Origin: Myxococcales bacterium
GTDB lineage: Bacteria; Myxococcota_A; UBA9042
DNA: 64,000 bases
Assembly (NCBI GenBank): GCA_009692425.1
Contig: SHZF01000014.1
Location: 1 to 64,000, forward strand
Direction of reading: 5' to 3'
Shown: positions 7,029-15,339 of the stretch, in pieces
How the letters are laid out: every line of letters begins with the position of its first letter
How positions within the stretch are numbered: position 1 is the first letter of the stretch
Notes under the pieces: generated by a model
What the model saw: the letters and a program-made list of their open reading frames with translations, nothing else
Told to the model about the DNA's origin: nothing
Databases searched by the model: none
Translations under genes and position numbers: made by a program

Positions 7029-10000
7029 CTAGCGCAACCGCGCCCTCAGCCGCTCCGTCAGCACCACCAGCGCCGGAATCTGCACGACGGCTTCGGCCTG
7101 GATCTGGTTCGCCAGCTCCCACAGCGCGCCCAGCTTCAATTCGCCCTCCAGCACCGCGCGCACGTGTTCGAGCGTGGGCTGCTGAGCCTGGCGCATCTGC
7201 TGGGCCACGCGCACGGCGAGGCGGTACAGCGTGTACGCCATGCCCTGGCCGAGGCTCGACAGCGCCATGGCCTCCCAGCGGTTCTGCGGCGTCGCGTCCT
7301 GAATCTGCGCGAGCACCTCGTACAGGCCCGTCACCTGAGCCGTGGCGAAATACACGCCCGTGGCCGCCGGCGCCGCCAGCCCCGTTTCGCGCCCCAGTTG
7401 CCACACTGCGAACACGTGGCCCATCGCGGCGACGTCGCCAATCGCTTGCGCGAGATCGGCCGGCATCCCCGCCGCCCCCCACGCCGCCGTGCAGCGCTCG
7501 ACCTCGGCCTTGCGCCGGCCCGCGTGCGCCGCAGCCATCGTGCGACCCAGGCCACCGGCCCACGCCGCGATGGCGTCGCCTTGCGTCAACTGCTCGAGCA
7601 GCGCGTCGCCGGGGAACGTCGCCAACAGCCAGCGCGTCGCCTCGGTTGCCGTCTCTTCGAGCAGCGCGAGCGCCTCGTACTGGATCTTGGCGGGCAACTG
7701 GGCGTCGAGCGCGCAGATCGCCTTGCGCAGCGCGGGCACGCCGAGCAGTTCGAGGCTGAACGTGTGCGTCTGGCACAGGTCGGCGACGGAACGGCCATAC
7801 TCCATGGCCAGCTTCGGCAACGACAGCGCAGAGCCGAAGTCGACGAGCGCGTTCGTCCACAGCGTGCACACGATCTCGTGGCGCAGCATGTGCCGGTCGA
7901 TGGCCGCCGACCAATGAGCGCGCACCTCCGGTGCAAAGTAGTACGCCAGGTACGCGCGCGCCACCGGCGCCGATGAGCGCGGGTCGGCCACGAGTGCATC
8001 GTAGACCCACATCTTGGCAAACGCCGTGATGCGGGCCAGTTCCGGCCGCGTGAGCCCCAGCCCCGCCTTGCGCCGCTCTGCAATGACGACCTTCGACGGC
8101 AGCATCTGGACGGCTTGGTCGATCTTCTTGGCATCGACCAGGAAACGGATGGCATCGCCCCAGCCGCGAATCTCAGCCGCCGACCGCGCCTCGGCCACCG
8201 ACAGGCCGAGCGACTGCTGGTAGTTGTTGTACTGAACGAGGTCGCAGACCTGACTGTCGATGGCCACCAGCAGCGCATTGCGCTCATCGGCCGAAATGTC
8301 GCCCGACTGCAACAGCGGCGCGAACAGGATCTTGAGGTTGACCTCGTGGTCGCTCAGGTCGACGCCCGCTGAATTGTCGACGGCGTCGGTGTTGATGCGC
8401 CCGCCGCGCAACGCGAACTCGACACGCGCCGCCTGCGTGAAGCCGAGGTTGCCGCCCTCGCCGACCACCTTGCAGCGCAGCTCGCTGGCGTCGACGCGAA
8501 TGGCGTCGTTGCTGCGGTCGCCGGCATCGACGTGGCTCTCGTGGCTGGCCTTGACAAAGGTGCCGATGCCGCCGTTCCAGAACAGGTCGACCGGCAGCAG
8601 CAAGATGGCCCGCATCATCTCGTCGCCCGCCATCTCGCTGCGGTCGGTGCCGAACAGGTCCTGCATTTGCGGGCTCAGCGCAATCGCCTTGGCCGTGCGC
8701 GCGAAGATGCCGCCGCCCGCCGAGATCAGGGCCGGGTCGTAGCTCGACCAGTTCGTCCGCGGCGTATCGAACAACCGCTTGCGTTCGCGCCAGCTCGCCG
8801 CCGGATCCGGGTCCGGATCGATGAAGATGTGCCGGTGGTCGAACGCCGCCACCAGCTTGATGGTCTGCGACAGCAACAGCCCATTGCCGAACACGTCGCC
8901 CGACATGTCGCCGATGCCGCTGACCGTGAAGACGTCTTTCTGTGTATCGACGCCCATCTCGCGAAAGTGCCGCTGCACGCACACCCAGCCGCCCTTCGCC
9001 GTGATGCCGTACTTCTTGTGGTCGTAGCCCTGCGAGCCGCCCGAAGCAAACGCGTCGCCGAGCCAGAAGCCGCGCGTCAGCGAAATGCCGTTGGCGGTAT
9101 CGGAAAGGTGCGCCGTGCCCTTGTCGGCGGCGACGACGAGGTACGGGTCGCCTTCGTCGTACGCGATGACCTCGTCGGGGTAGACGGCGCGGCCCGACGC
9201 CAGGTTGTCGGTCACGTCGAGCAGGCCGTGGATGAACACCTGATACAGCTCATCGGCCTGCTTGCGGCGCGCGGCGTCGTCGCGGGCGGGCTTCTTGAGC
9301 ACGAAGCCGCCCTTGGAGCCGACCGGCACGATCAGCGTATTCTTGACCATCTGCGTCTGCATCAGGCCCAACACCTCGGTGCGAAAGTCGTCGATGCGGT
9401 CCGACCAGCGGATGCCGCCGCGCGCGATGCGACCGCCGCGCAGGTGCACGCCCTCGAGGTCGGGCGCGTATACGAAAATCTCGAACATGGGACGCGGCTC
9501 GGGCATCAGTTCGACGTCCTGGCAGCGGAACTTGAACGACAGCGCGCGCACGTCGTCGGGGCGCTGGTAGAAGTTCGTGCGCAGCGTCGCCGAAATGAAG
9601 TTGGCGAACATGCGCAGGACCTTGTCTTCCGTCGCGTCCTGGACGCCGCGCAACTGTTCGGCAAAGCGTTGCTGCACCGCGTGGACCTGCGCAAGGCGCC
9701 GGGGGTCGCGGCCACCGACCAGTGCGCCGGGCTCGCCGTCCAGGGTGAGTTGGAAGCGCGCGTTGAACAGGTCCATCAGCGTGCGCGCCAACTGCGGCTG
9801 GTTGAGCAGGACCTGCTGCACGAGCTGGGTGGGAAAGCTGGTGCCGAGCTGGCGCGCAAACGCCAGGTAGGCCCGCAGCGCCAGCAATTGGCGCCACGTC
9901 AGGCCCGCCGGGAGCAGCAGGCGGTTGAGCGCTGACGAGTTCATGCGATCGTCGCGCACGGCGTGCAGGGCGTCGATGAACGCTTGGCCGCGCGCGAGCA

Positions 10001-11945
10001 GGTGGGCGCCGTGGTCGCGGTCCGTCGCAATGCGGTACTGCTCGAAATAGAACGTGCGCCCGTCGGCGTCGGTGACCGGCTCGGTGTTCTCTCCCTGAAC
10101 GCGCAGGCCGAAGTGGTCGAGCGTGGGCAGGATGTCGGTCAGCGCGATGTCGACCGGCGTGTAGACGAGCAGGCGCACCGTGTTGGCGGCGGCGTCGCGG
10201 GCGTCCTGGCGCAGGCGGATCTGCACGCGGCCGCTGTCACGCAGCGCGTCGAAGCTCTGCAGGTCTTCGTACAGGTGGTCCGGTTCGATGCGGTGCGCAT
10301 ACGTAATGGGCAGCGCCTCGCCGTACAGCAGGCACAGCCGATCGACGTCCGCCTCGGGCACGTCGAGGCCACGCAGCACGTCGCGCATCGTCTCGAGCCA
10401 GGGCCGCACCATCGCGGCGACGGCAGCGTCGAGTGCGTCGGAGTCCGGCTTCACGAGCGGCCGGTCGTCGAAAAGCAGGAAGTCGAGCAGCACGGTGTCG
10501 GTCTTGCCGACGAGCATGCGAAAGCGGATCTCGGCCGCACCGAAACAAGCCTGCAGGTGGTCTTCGAGGTCCTGGCGCAGGGTGTCGCCGTAGCGCTCGT
10601 GCGGCAGCATCACGAAGACCTGGGCGCCGGTGCCGACGGCGTCGATGCGGTACGACGTGCGCGGCGCCCCACCGAAGTCGACGTCGATCGCGGTGTTGAC
10701 CAGTTGGCGCAGCGCGAGGTCCGACGCCGCAAATATGTAGGTCAGCGGCAAGCGGTCGAAAAAACTCAGGAACACCTTCATGCGGTGCGACGCCGGCACG
10801 AGGTCTTCGGCGGCGAGGATGCGCGACAGCCGCTCGCGCAGGAACGGCACCGTGCTCGCGCGGCCCATGACCGCTTTGTAGGTGAAGAGCCCGGTGTAGA
10901 CGACGCCGCCGTCCGGATTGCCGTCGGTGTCGAACTGGCGGATGCGCACCTCGACGAGCGGAGCGTCGCGGTGGACCGGCGACGGCACGCGCGACTGGTG
11001 GATGCTGACGAGCGACGCGTCGGGCGCGAACGCGTGGACCGCGGAGCCTTCGATCGACGGCGTGTCGATTGCATCGTAGCGACCGAGGCCAAGGCGTCCC
11101 GTGGAGCGGCCGCTCGCATCGAACCCGTAGGCGCCCATGAAGACGAAATTGTCGTCGTCGAGCCAGTCGCAGAACGCGACGGATTCGGCGAACCCGAGGC
11201 CCCTGCCGTTGCTGCGGTCGGCGCTGGCTTGCAACGTGGTGCCGAGGTCGCCCAACAGCTTGCGCATCGTGCGAAAATCGCCCGTGATCCGCGCCGCGCG
11301 CTCTAAGTGCCAGTGCACGCTGGCCCGCACGGCGTCGAGCCGGTCGCCGACGCTGGCTGGACCCAACAGGTGGCACGAGAACGACTCTGCGCTGGCGTCC
11401 GGGCTGTCGGTGCCGATGTCGATGAACTTGCCGTCGGCATCGCGCTCGACTGGCAGGATCATGTTGAGCGTGCCGAGCACGTGGACACCCATGCGGCGCA
11501 GCGCCATCTTGATGGTGTCGACGATGAAGGGCTGGTCTGCCATGCACGTCTCAAGCACCACGAGCGGCAGTTCATAGCCATGATCCGCGCGGTTCGGGCG
11601 GCAGCAGCCGACCAGCACGTCGTCGGGTTGGCGGGTGGCGACGGCGCGCAGGGCCCACTCGACATGGCCGGGGAACTGTTCGGCTGGGTGGCGGCTGACG
11701 AATTCGCCGTCGGCCCGGCGGATCACGGCATCGGCGACGTAGACGGCCTGACGCCGGGACTGTTCGGTGGTGAACTGATCCGAACTGCGCACCACCTCCA
11801 AGAAGCGGTTGCGGCGCCCGGAGCGCTCAAGGTCCGCCGTCGTCGGCGCGGCATAGCTGCCCGACACGCGCACTGGGCTCAGATGATTCTGGCTGGGGCG
11901 GGCCGGCACCGGGGCAGGTGCGGACGGGGGCAACAGCGTGGACAT
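7029..11945 (-). CDS. NAD-specific glutamate dehydrogenase, large (180-kDa class)
   Basis: The predicted protein has 1638 aa, close to the ~1600 aa usual for this family. It oxidatively deaminates glutamate to 2-oxoglutarate with NAD+, linking amino-acid catabolism to the TCA cycle in the cytoplasm. The N-terminal third holds the ACT-like regulatory regions (e.g. PFIVDTIKMALRRMGVHVLG). The catalytic part in the middle includes GGIRWSDRIDDFRTEVLGLM and the lysine segment VGSKGGFVLKKP, followed by EMAGDEMMRAI-type and FVKASHESHVDAGDRSNDAI segments and an all-helical C-terminus. ATG 11945 (MSTLLPP) is chosen because GAGG sits 6 nt upstream; earlier in-frame starts up to 12029 lack a ribosome site. 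A repeat element lies right after its stop. It stands alone, without an amino-acid operon. Confidence 0.93.
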   Translation of the reverse strand: MSTLLPPSAPAPVPARPSQNHLSPVRVSGSYAAPTTADLERSGRRNRFLEVVRSSDQFTTEQSRRQAVYVADAVIRRADGEFVSRHPAEQFPGHVEWALRAVATRQPDDVLVGCCRPNRADHGYELPLVVLETCMADQPFIVDTIKMALRRMGVHVLGTLNMILPVERDADGKFIDIGTDSPDASAESFSCHLLGPASVGDRLDAVRASVHWHLERAARITGDFRTMRKLLGDLGTTLQASADRSNGRGLGFAESVAFCDWLDDDNFVFMGAYGFDASGRSTGRLGLGRYDAIDTPSIEGSAVHAFAPDASLVSIHQSRVPSPVHRDAPLVEVRIRQFDTDGNPDGGVVYTGLFTYKAVMGRASTVPFLRERLSRILAAEDLVPASHRMKVFLSFFDRLPLTYIFAASDLALRQLVNTAIDVDFGGAPRTSYRIDAVGTGAQVFVMLPHERYGDTLRQDLEDHLQACFGAAEIRFRMLVGKTDTVLLDFLLFDDRPLVKPDSDALDAAVAAMVRPWLETMRDVLRGLDVPEADVDRLCLLYGEALPITYAHRIEPDHLYEDLQSFDALRDSGRVQIRLRQDARDAAANTVRLLVYTPVDIALTDILPTLDHFGLRVQGENTEPVTDADGRTFYFEQYRIATDRDHGAHLLARGQAFIDALHAVRDDRMNSSALNRLLLPAGLTWRQLLALRAYLAFARQLGTSFPTQLVQQVLLNQPQLARTLMDLFNARFQLTLDGEPGALVGGRDPRRLAQVHAVQQRFAEQLRGVQDATEDKVLRMFANFISATLRTNFYQRPDDVRALSFKFRCQDVELMPEPRPMFEIFVYAPDLEGVHLRGGRIARGGIRWSDRIDDFRTEVLGLMQTQMVKNTLIVPVGSKGGFVLKKPARDDAARRKQADELYQVFIHGLLDVTDNLASGRAVYPDEVIAYDEGDPYLVVAADKGTAHLSDTANGISLTRGFWLGDAFASGGSQGYDHKKYGITAKGGWVCVQRHFREMGVDTQKDVFTVSGIGDMSGDVFGNGLLLSQTIKLVAAFDHRHIFIDPDPDPAASWRERKRLFDTPRTNWSSYDPALISAGGGIFARTAKAIALSPQMQDLFGTDRSEMAGDEMMRAILLLPVDLFWNGGIGTFVKASHESHVDAGDRSNDAIRVDASELRCKVVGEGGNLGFTQAARVEFALRGGRINTDAVDNSAGVDLSDHEVNLKILFAPLLQSGDISADERNALLVAIDSQVCDLVQYNNYQQSLGLSVAEARSAAEIRGWGDAIRFLVDAKKIDQAVQMLPSKVVIAERRKAGLGLTRPELARITAFAKMWVYDALVADPRSSAPVARAYLAYYFAPEVRAHWSAAIDRHMLRHEIVCTLWTNALVDFGSALSLPKLAMEYGRSVADLCQTHTFSLELLGVPALRKAICALDAQLPAKIQYEALALLEETATEATRWLLATFPGDALLEQLTQGDAIAAWAGGLGRTMAAAHAGRRKAEVERCTAAWGAAGMPADLAQAIGDVAAMGHVFAVWQLGRETGLAAPAATGVYFATAQVTGLYEVLAQIQDATPQNRWEAMALSSLGQGMAYTLYRLAVRVAQQMRQAQQPTLEHVRAVLEGELKLGALWELANQIQAEAVVQIPALVVLTERLRARLR

Positions 11946-12196
11946 CGGCAACCTCGCGGACAACGGAAACATTATGGAAATGCTGCACAATTTTCCGGCG
12001 GCACGGCGGCGCCCACTGGGTGCGGCCACACCCGCTCGGGCGGGCCGCGCGGCTGTATACTCCCGCGTGCGGCGCAGGGTCTAGACGCGCTGCGTCACGG
12101 CCGTGTCGTGCTTGCGCGGCACAGACCTCGACCCGGCGGGCTTGGCGACGCCGCGTGGACGTCCTAGCTTGGGCGAGCGATCTGGAGGTCGCTTTC

Positions 12197-12763
12197 ATGC
12201 CCGAGCCCGAGCCCGCCGCAGTCGCTGCTCCGTCGCCTGTTGCACCCGCTGCGGGCCGCAAGCTGCCAGCCTGGCTCCACCGCGCCGCCCGCGAGGCGCG
12301 CTCGCTGCTGCTGTGGCTCGCGGTGGCGGCCCTCGTCGCGATGGTGCTGGGCTCGCTGCGCGGCGGCATCGACCTGCCTGCGATCGCACCGGAACTGCGC
12401 GCAGCGGACTTGGCCGGCCGGCCGGTCGCGCTGAGGGCCCTGCGCGGGCGGCCGGTCGTGTTGTATTTCTGGGCGACTTGGTGCACCGCGTGCAGCCTGA
12501 CGTCGCCGACGGTCGGTCAGTTCGCGCGCGCCCACCCCGACGTGGCGGTTCTCGGCGTCGCCATGGACGATGACGACGACGTGTGGCGGGAACTCGCTTC
12601 GACAGACAAGGGCTTCCGCGTCGTACGGCCGGCGGCGGACGTGACCGCGCTGTGGCCGGTGCGCGCGCTACCATCGACGGTGGTGGTCGACGCCGATGGC
12701 AAGGTGGTGTGGAGCCGCCAGGGCGTGCTGGTGCCGGGGGAACTGAACTGGCGGGTGCCTTGA
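12197..12763 (+). CDS. Membrane-anchored thioredoxin-like protein (TlpA/ResA type)
   Basis: The predicted protein has 188 aa. A GGAGG lies 8 nt before ATG 12197. Residues ~1-30 are a Pro/Ala-rich cytoplasmic end, ~38-58 form one transmembrane anchor, and the rest is a periplasmic thioredoxin fold. The active site reads FWATWCTACSLTSP (CTAC as CxxC), followed by an acidic MDDDDD stretch and the cis-proline segment VRALPSTVVVD. ResA/TlpA proteins reduce disulfides of apocytochromes or other exported proteins, but the substrate here is not evident. It is divergent from the GDH gene and converges on the cyclophilin gene, so it is probably monocistronic. Confidence 0.85.
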   Translation: MPEPEPAAVAAPSPVAPAAGRKLPAWLHRAAREARSLLLWLAVAALVAMVLGSLRGGIDLPAIAPELRAADLAGRPVALRALRGRPVVLYFWATWCTACSLTSPTVGQFARAHPDVAVLGVAMDDDDDVWRELASTDKGFRVVRPAADVTALWPVRALPSTVVVDADGKVVWSRQGVLVPGELNWRVP

Positions 12764-12806
12764 CGGCGCTGCCGCGGCGCCAACTGCAATCCTGGATCGG
12801 AATCCA

Positions 12807-13319
12807 TCAATCCTGGATCGTGATCTTGCGCACCTGCACCGGCACCGTCGGCCGCGACTGCACCGTCTGCGTGCGCTCAATCTTCTTCACGACATCGAGG
12901 CCGCCCGTGATCTTGCCGAACACGGGGTGACGCGACTGGCCCGAACTGAACCAGTCGAGGTAGGCGTTGTGGACCGTGTTGATGAAGAACTGCGAGCCGC
13001 CGGAGTTCGGCCGGCCCGTGTTCGCCATCGCCAGCGTACCCGGCTCGTTCGACAGCTTGTGCTGTGCCGGGTGCTCGTCGACGATCGTGCCGTGCGGCGG
13101 GCCACCGGTGCCTGCACGCGCGTCGTTCGGGTCGCGGCTGATCGGACAGCCGAACTGGATCATGAAGTCGGCAATCACCCGGTGGAAGTGCAGGCCGTCA
13201 TAGAACCCCGAGCGCGCGAGGTCGAGAAAGTTCGTCGCCGTCACCGGCATCTTGTCGAGGTAGATTTCGGCCACGAACGTGCCGAGGCTGGTTTCAAAAG
13301 TCGCGGTGGGATTGGGCAT
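12807..13319 (-). CDS. Cyclophilin-type peptidyl-prolyl cis-trans isomerase
   Basis: The predicted protein has 170 aa, the normal size for a cytoplasmic PpiB-like cyclophilin. The core motifs are intact: [15 protein letters not shown] with the catalytic Arg, [20 protein letters not shown], and [17 protein letters not shown]. No signal peptide is present, so it is predicted to be cytosolic, assisting proline isomerisation in protein folding. ATG 13319 has GAGG about 6 nt upstream. It stands alone on the minus strand, convergent with the thioredoxin-like gene. The intergenic repeat copy B lies about 90 bp upstream of its start. Confidence 0.92.
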   Translation of the reverse strand: MPNPTATFETSLGTFVAEIYLDKMPVTATNFLDLARSGFYDGLHFHRVIADFMIQFGCPISRDPNDARAGTGGPPHGTIVDEHPAQHKLSNEPGTLAMANTGRPNSGGSQFFINTVHNAYLDWFSSGQSRHPVFGKITGGLDVVKKIERTQTVQSRPTVPVQVRKITIQD

Positions 13320-13409
13320 GGGAACGCCTCAGGGCAAGGGCGCCGGGAGCGGCGCGGCGCGGGATTCTGCGTGGCCGGGGTGCCCGTGGCAAGGGCTCCG
13401 GTCAGCCCC

Positions 13410-13550
13410 GATCCGCCGCTTTCGGCGCATCTCTGCGTTGTCGCGGCGGATTCGGCGTTCGACGTGTACGCCTTCCCGCCGAATCCTTGCTCCGCCTTGA
13501 TCTGCATCCGAATTCGGCAGCGGGGGATGGGAGTCGGTGGTGGATCCTGG
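13410..13550 (-). repeat. Structured 3'-end repeat element, copy B
   Basis: This copy directly abuts the stop codon of the TatT-like gene (stop at 13551-13553). It has the same borders and CCGAATTCGG palindrome as copy A. The core stem is GGATTCGGCG (13448-13457) with CGCCGAATCC (13477-13486): the fourth base of the left arm differs from copy A (T for A) and its partner on the right arm differs to match (A for T), which is a compensatory pair. The loop is 19 nt instead of 26. Confidence 0.8.
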
Positions 13551-14546
13551 TCAGTCTCCCAGCGGCGGAAAGAATGTGTCGATTTCCTTCATGAGGTTTG
13601 CCGCCTTGCGCTGCTCGACCGCCTGCTCGGCCGCCAGTTCCGCGATCACTTCGGGCTTGCCGTCGATCACCGTCTTCAGGAGCTTCTCGAAAAACGCGCG
13701 GCACGGGTGGTACTTCGGCGCCGGCGCATCTTCGGCAATCTTGGGCCCGCCGACGACGCAGCGTTCGGTGCGCGGGTCGATGAGGCCCACCACGCGCGGC
13801 GCATACATCTCGGCCACCAGCACGTAGGTCGCGAAGTAGTTCTGATTGCCTTTCATCGACGCGCGGAAGAATGTGAACGCCAGCGGCAGATCGCCCTTCG
13901 GAAACGGCACCTTGGTGTAGTAGCCGCCGAGGTAGCGCTCGGGAGCGTAGTTGTAGAAGGCCGGGTTCAGGCGGCGCAACTGGTCCATGACGGCGAAGAT
14001 GAAGTCCTTGTTTGCGAGCACTTCGAGCAGGTCCTTCGCCAGACCATACTTGCCGAGGTGCGTCGAAAACCAGTAGGCCGGCGCCACCGAGGTCTTGTCG
14101 AGTGTCGCGGTCGTCTCCGGGATGCCGGCCGACGTGCACACCTTGCGCTTGAACGCCGGATTGACCTGGCCGAGTGCGAGGGCGGCGTGGGTCATCCCCT
14201 GCTCGAAGCCCGCGACCATGTCGTCGTCCTTTTCAGCCAGGCGGTTGTAGCCGTCGGCCACGAGGTACCACGCACGACTCGCCTTGATGCGCACGTCGGG
14301 CTGGGCCGGGTCCGCGGCGAGCGAGGCCTCGTAGGCGGCGATCGCCTCGCGCGCCTTGGCGGGGTCCCGGCGGAGCTCGAACGCCGCGTCGCCAGCCTCA
14401 CGTTGCTTTTTCGCTTCCTCGGGCGTACCGGCCGCCTTGGGCACTTCGCCGCACAACGCCTTCAGCGCAAGGGCGCTCAGCGCGTGGGCCGGCACGGCGA
14501 TGCTGGCGGCGGCGCAGGTGAGCAGGAGGGCGAGACGGCGGTGCAT
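13551..14546 (-). CDS. TRAP-associated TatT-like TPR protein, exported
   Basis: The predicted protein has 331 aa. ATG 14546 has GGAG 5 nt upstream and starts a signal peptide (MHRRLALLLTCAAASIAVP, cleavage near AHA). The mature part is all-helical, with repeated Ala-rich helices and the segments AYEASLAADPAQPDVRI, YGLAKDLLEVLANK and AFYNYAPERYLGGYYTKVP. These resemble TatT, the periplasmic TPR component that accompanies some TRAP transporters in spirochaetes and deltaproteobacterial lineages. No TRAP permease genes are in the window, so the partner is unknown and a generic periplasmic TPR scaffold is possible. The frame is open 60 codons further upstream, but that part reads into repeat copy C and has no ribosome site. 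Confidence 0.6.
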   Translation of the reverse strand: MHRRLALLLTCAAASIAVPAHALSALALKALCGEVPKAAGTPEEAKKQREAGDAAFELRRDPAKAREAIAAYEASLAADPAQPDVRIKASRAWYLVADGYNRLAEKDDDMVAGFEQGMTHAALALGQVNPAFKRKVCTSAGIPETTATLDKTSVAPAYWFSTHLGKYGLAKDLLEVLANKDFIFAVMDQLRRLNPAFYNYAPERYLGGYYTKVPFPKGDLPLAFTFFRASMKGNQNYFATYVLVAEMYAPRVVGLIDPRTERCVVGGPKIAEDAPAPKYHPCRAFFEKLLKTVIDGKPEVIAELAAEQAVEQRKAANLMKEIDTFFPPLGD

Positions 14547-14633
14547 GAGGGCTCCGGGCGCGCGGGGCGCAAGAATAAGGGCGTCGGCAGTGTAGCGCGT
14601 CGAATCCGGCCGGCAACCTGGCGCTGTGGCCTC

Positions 14634-14778
14634 GATCCGCCGCCTTCGGCGCATTTCGTCGTTGCCGTCGTCGGTTGGTGGCTCGAGGTGCCCGGTGTAC
14701 GCCTTCACCGCCAACCTCCTAGGCACCTAGAACTGCATCCGAATTCGGCATTCGGGGAAGGTTGGTTGGTGGACCCTG
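14634..14778 (-). repeat. Structured 3'-end repeat element, copy C
   Basis: This copy begins 12 bp after the stop of the HD-domain gene, in minus orientation. It keeps GATCCGCCGCCTTCGGCGCA and GCATCCGAATTCGGCA. The stem is now GGTTGGTGG (14673-14681) with CCGCCAACC (14708-14716), entirely different bases from copies A and B but still pairing with one G-T wobble. The 26-nt loop aligns base for base with that of copy A with about nine substitutions. Confidence 0.78.
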
Positions 14779-14790
14779 ATGTGGGCTGCA

Positions 14791-15339
14791 CTACGGGTAC
14801 GCGCGTCGCAACGCCGCCAGCAGGTCGCACAGCGCCGCATACAGCCACGGGTCGTCGACAATCAACGGCAGCACGCGCTGCGGTGTCTCGACCAGATACT
14901 TCGCCGTGATGTCCGCGCGCGGCCAGCGCAGGCACGAGCGCAAGTTGTCGATGCGGTCCGCGGCCTTGACCTGACGCACGGGCAACGGCGACTGTGCCAG
15001 CACGGTCCAGTACTGGTCATTCGTCTTTTTCGCGGCCTCGACCGCGCGGAGTTGCTTGGACAGCGCGCGCACCGCCCCGCACACATCGCCACCGAAGCGC
15101 GCGGTGATCGCGTCGGGGTGGACGTTGCAGTCTTCAAGCACGTCGTGCAGCAGCGCCACGGCCAGCAACCACGGGGCCTTGACGTCGGCGCCGGGGTGCT
15201 CGACTTCGAGCAGGGCCCGCACCGCGCGGGGGTGAACGATATACGGCACGGCGGGTGCGGTCGCGTCGCCCGTGTTGCGCGTCTGGCCGGCGTGGCTGGC
15301 GGCTGCGAAGGCATCGACGGCGGCGAGATCAACCTTCAC
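14791..15339 (-). CDS. HD-domain protein similar to small alarmone hydrolases (MESH1/SpoT-HD type)
   Basis: The predicted protein has 182 aa. The RelA/SpoT-type HD signature is present in order: SHAGQTR (His near 16), PYIVHPRAV, ALLHDVLEDCN (the HD plus ED pair) and VKAADRIDNLR. Stand-alone proteins of this size hydrolyse (p)ppGpp or NADPH in other organisms, and no synthetase domain is attached. The start is a GTG overlapping the stop of the upstream M16 gene (GTGA), so translation is probably coupled. It is the last gene of the ArsA-M16-M16-HD run, with repeat copy C following. The substrate is inferred from motif pattern only. Confidence 0.75.
   Translation of the reverse strand: MKVDLAAVDAFAAASHAGQTRNTGDATAPAVPYIVHPRAVRALLEVEHPGADVKAPWLLAVALLHDVLEDCNVHPDAITARFGGDVCGAVRALSKQLRAVEAAKKTNDQYWTVLAQSPLPVRQVKAADRIDNLRSCLRWPRADITAKYLVETPQRVLPLIVDDPWLYAALCDLLAALRRAYP

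Noticed and set aside
11972-12029. Earlier starts for NAD-GDH
   Set aside because: In-frame ATG codons before 11945 lack ribosome sites; MSTLLPP has GAGG at proper spacing.
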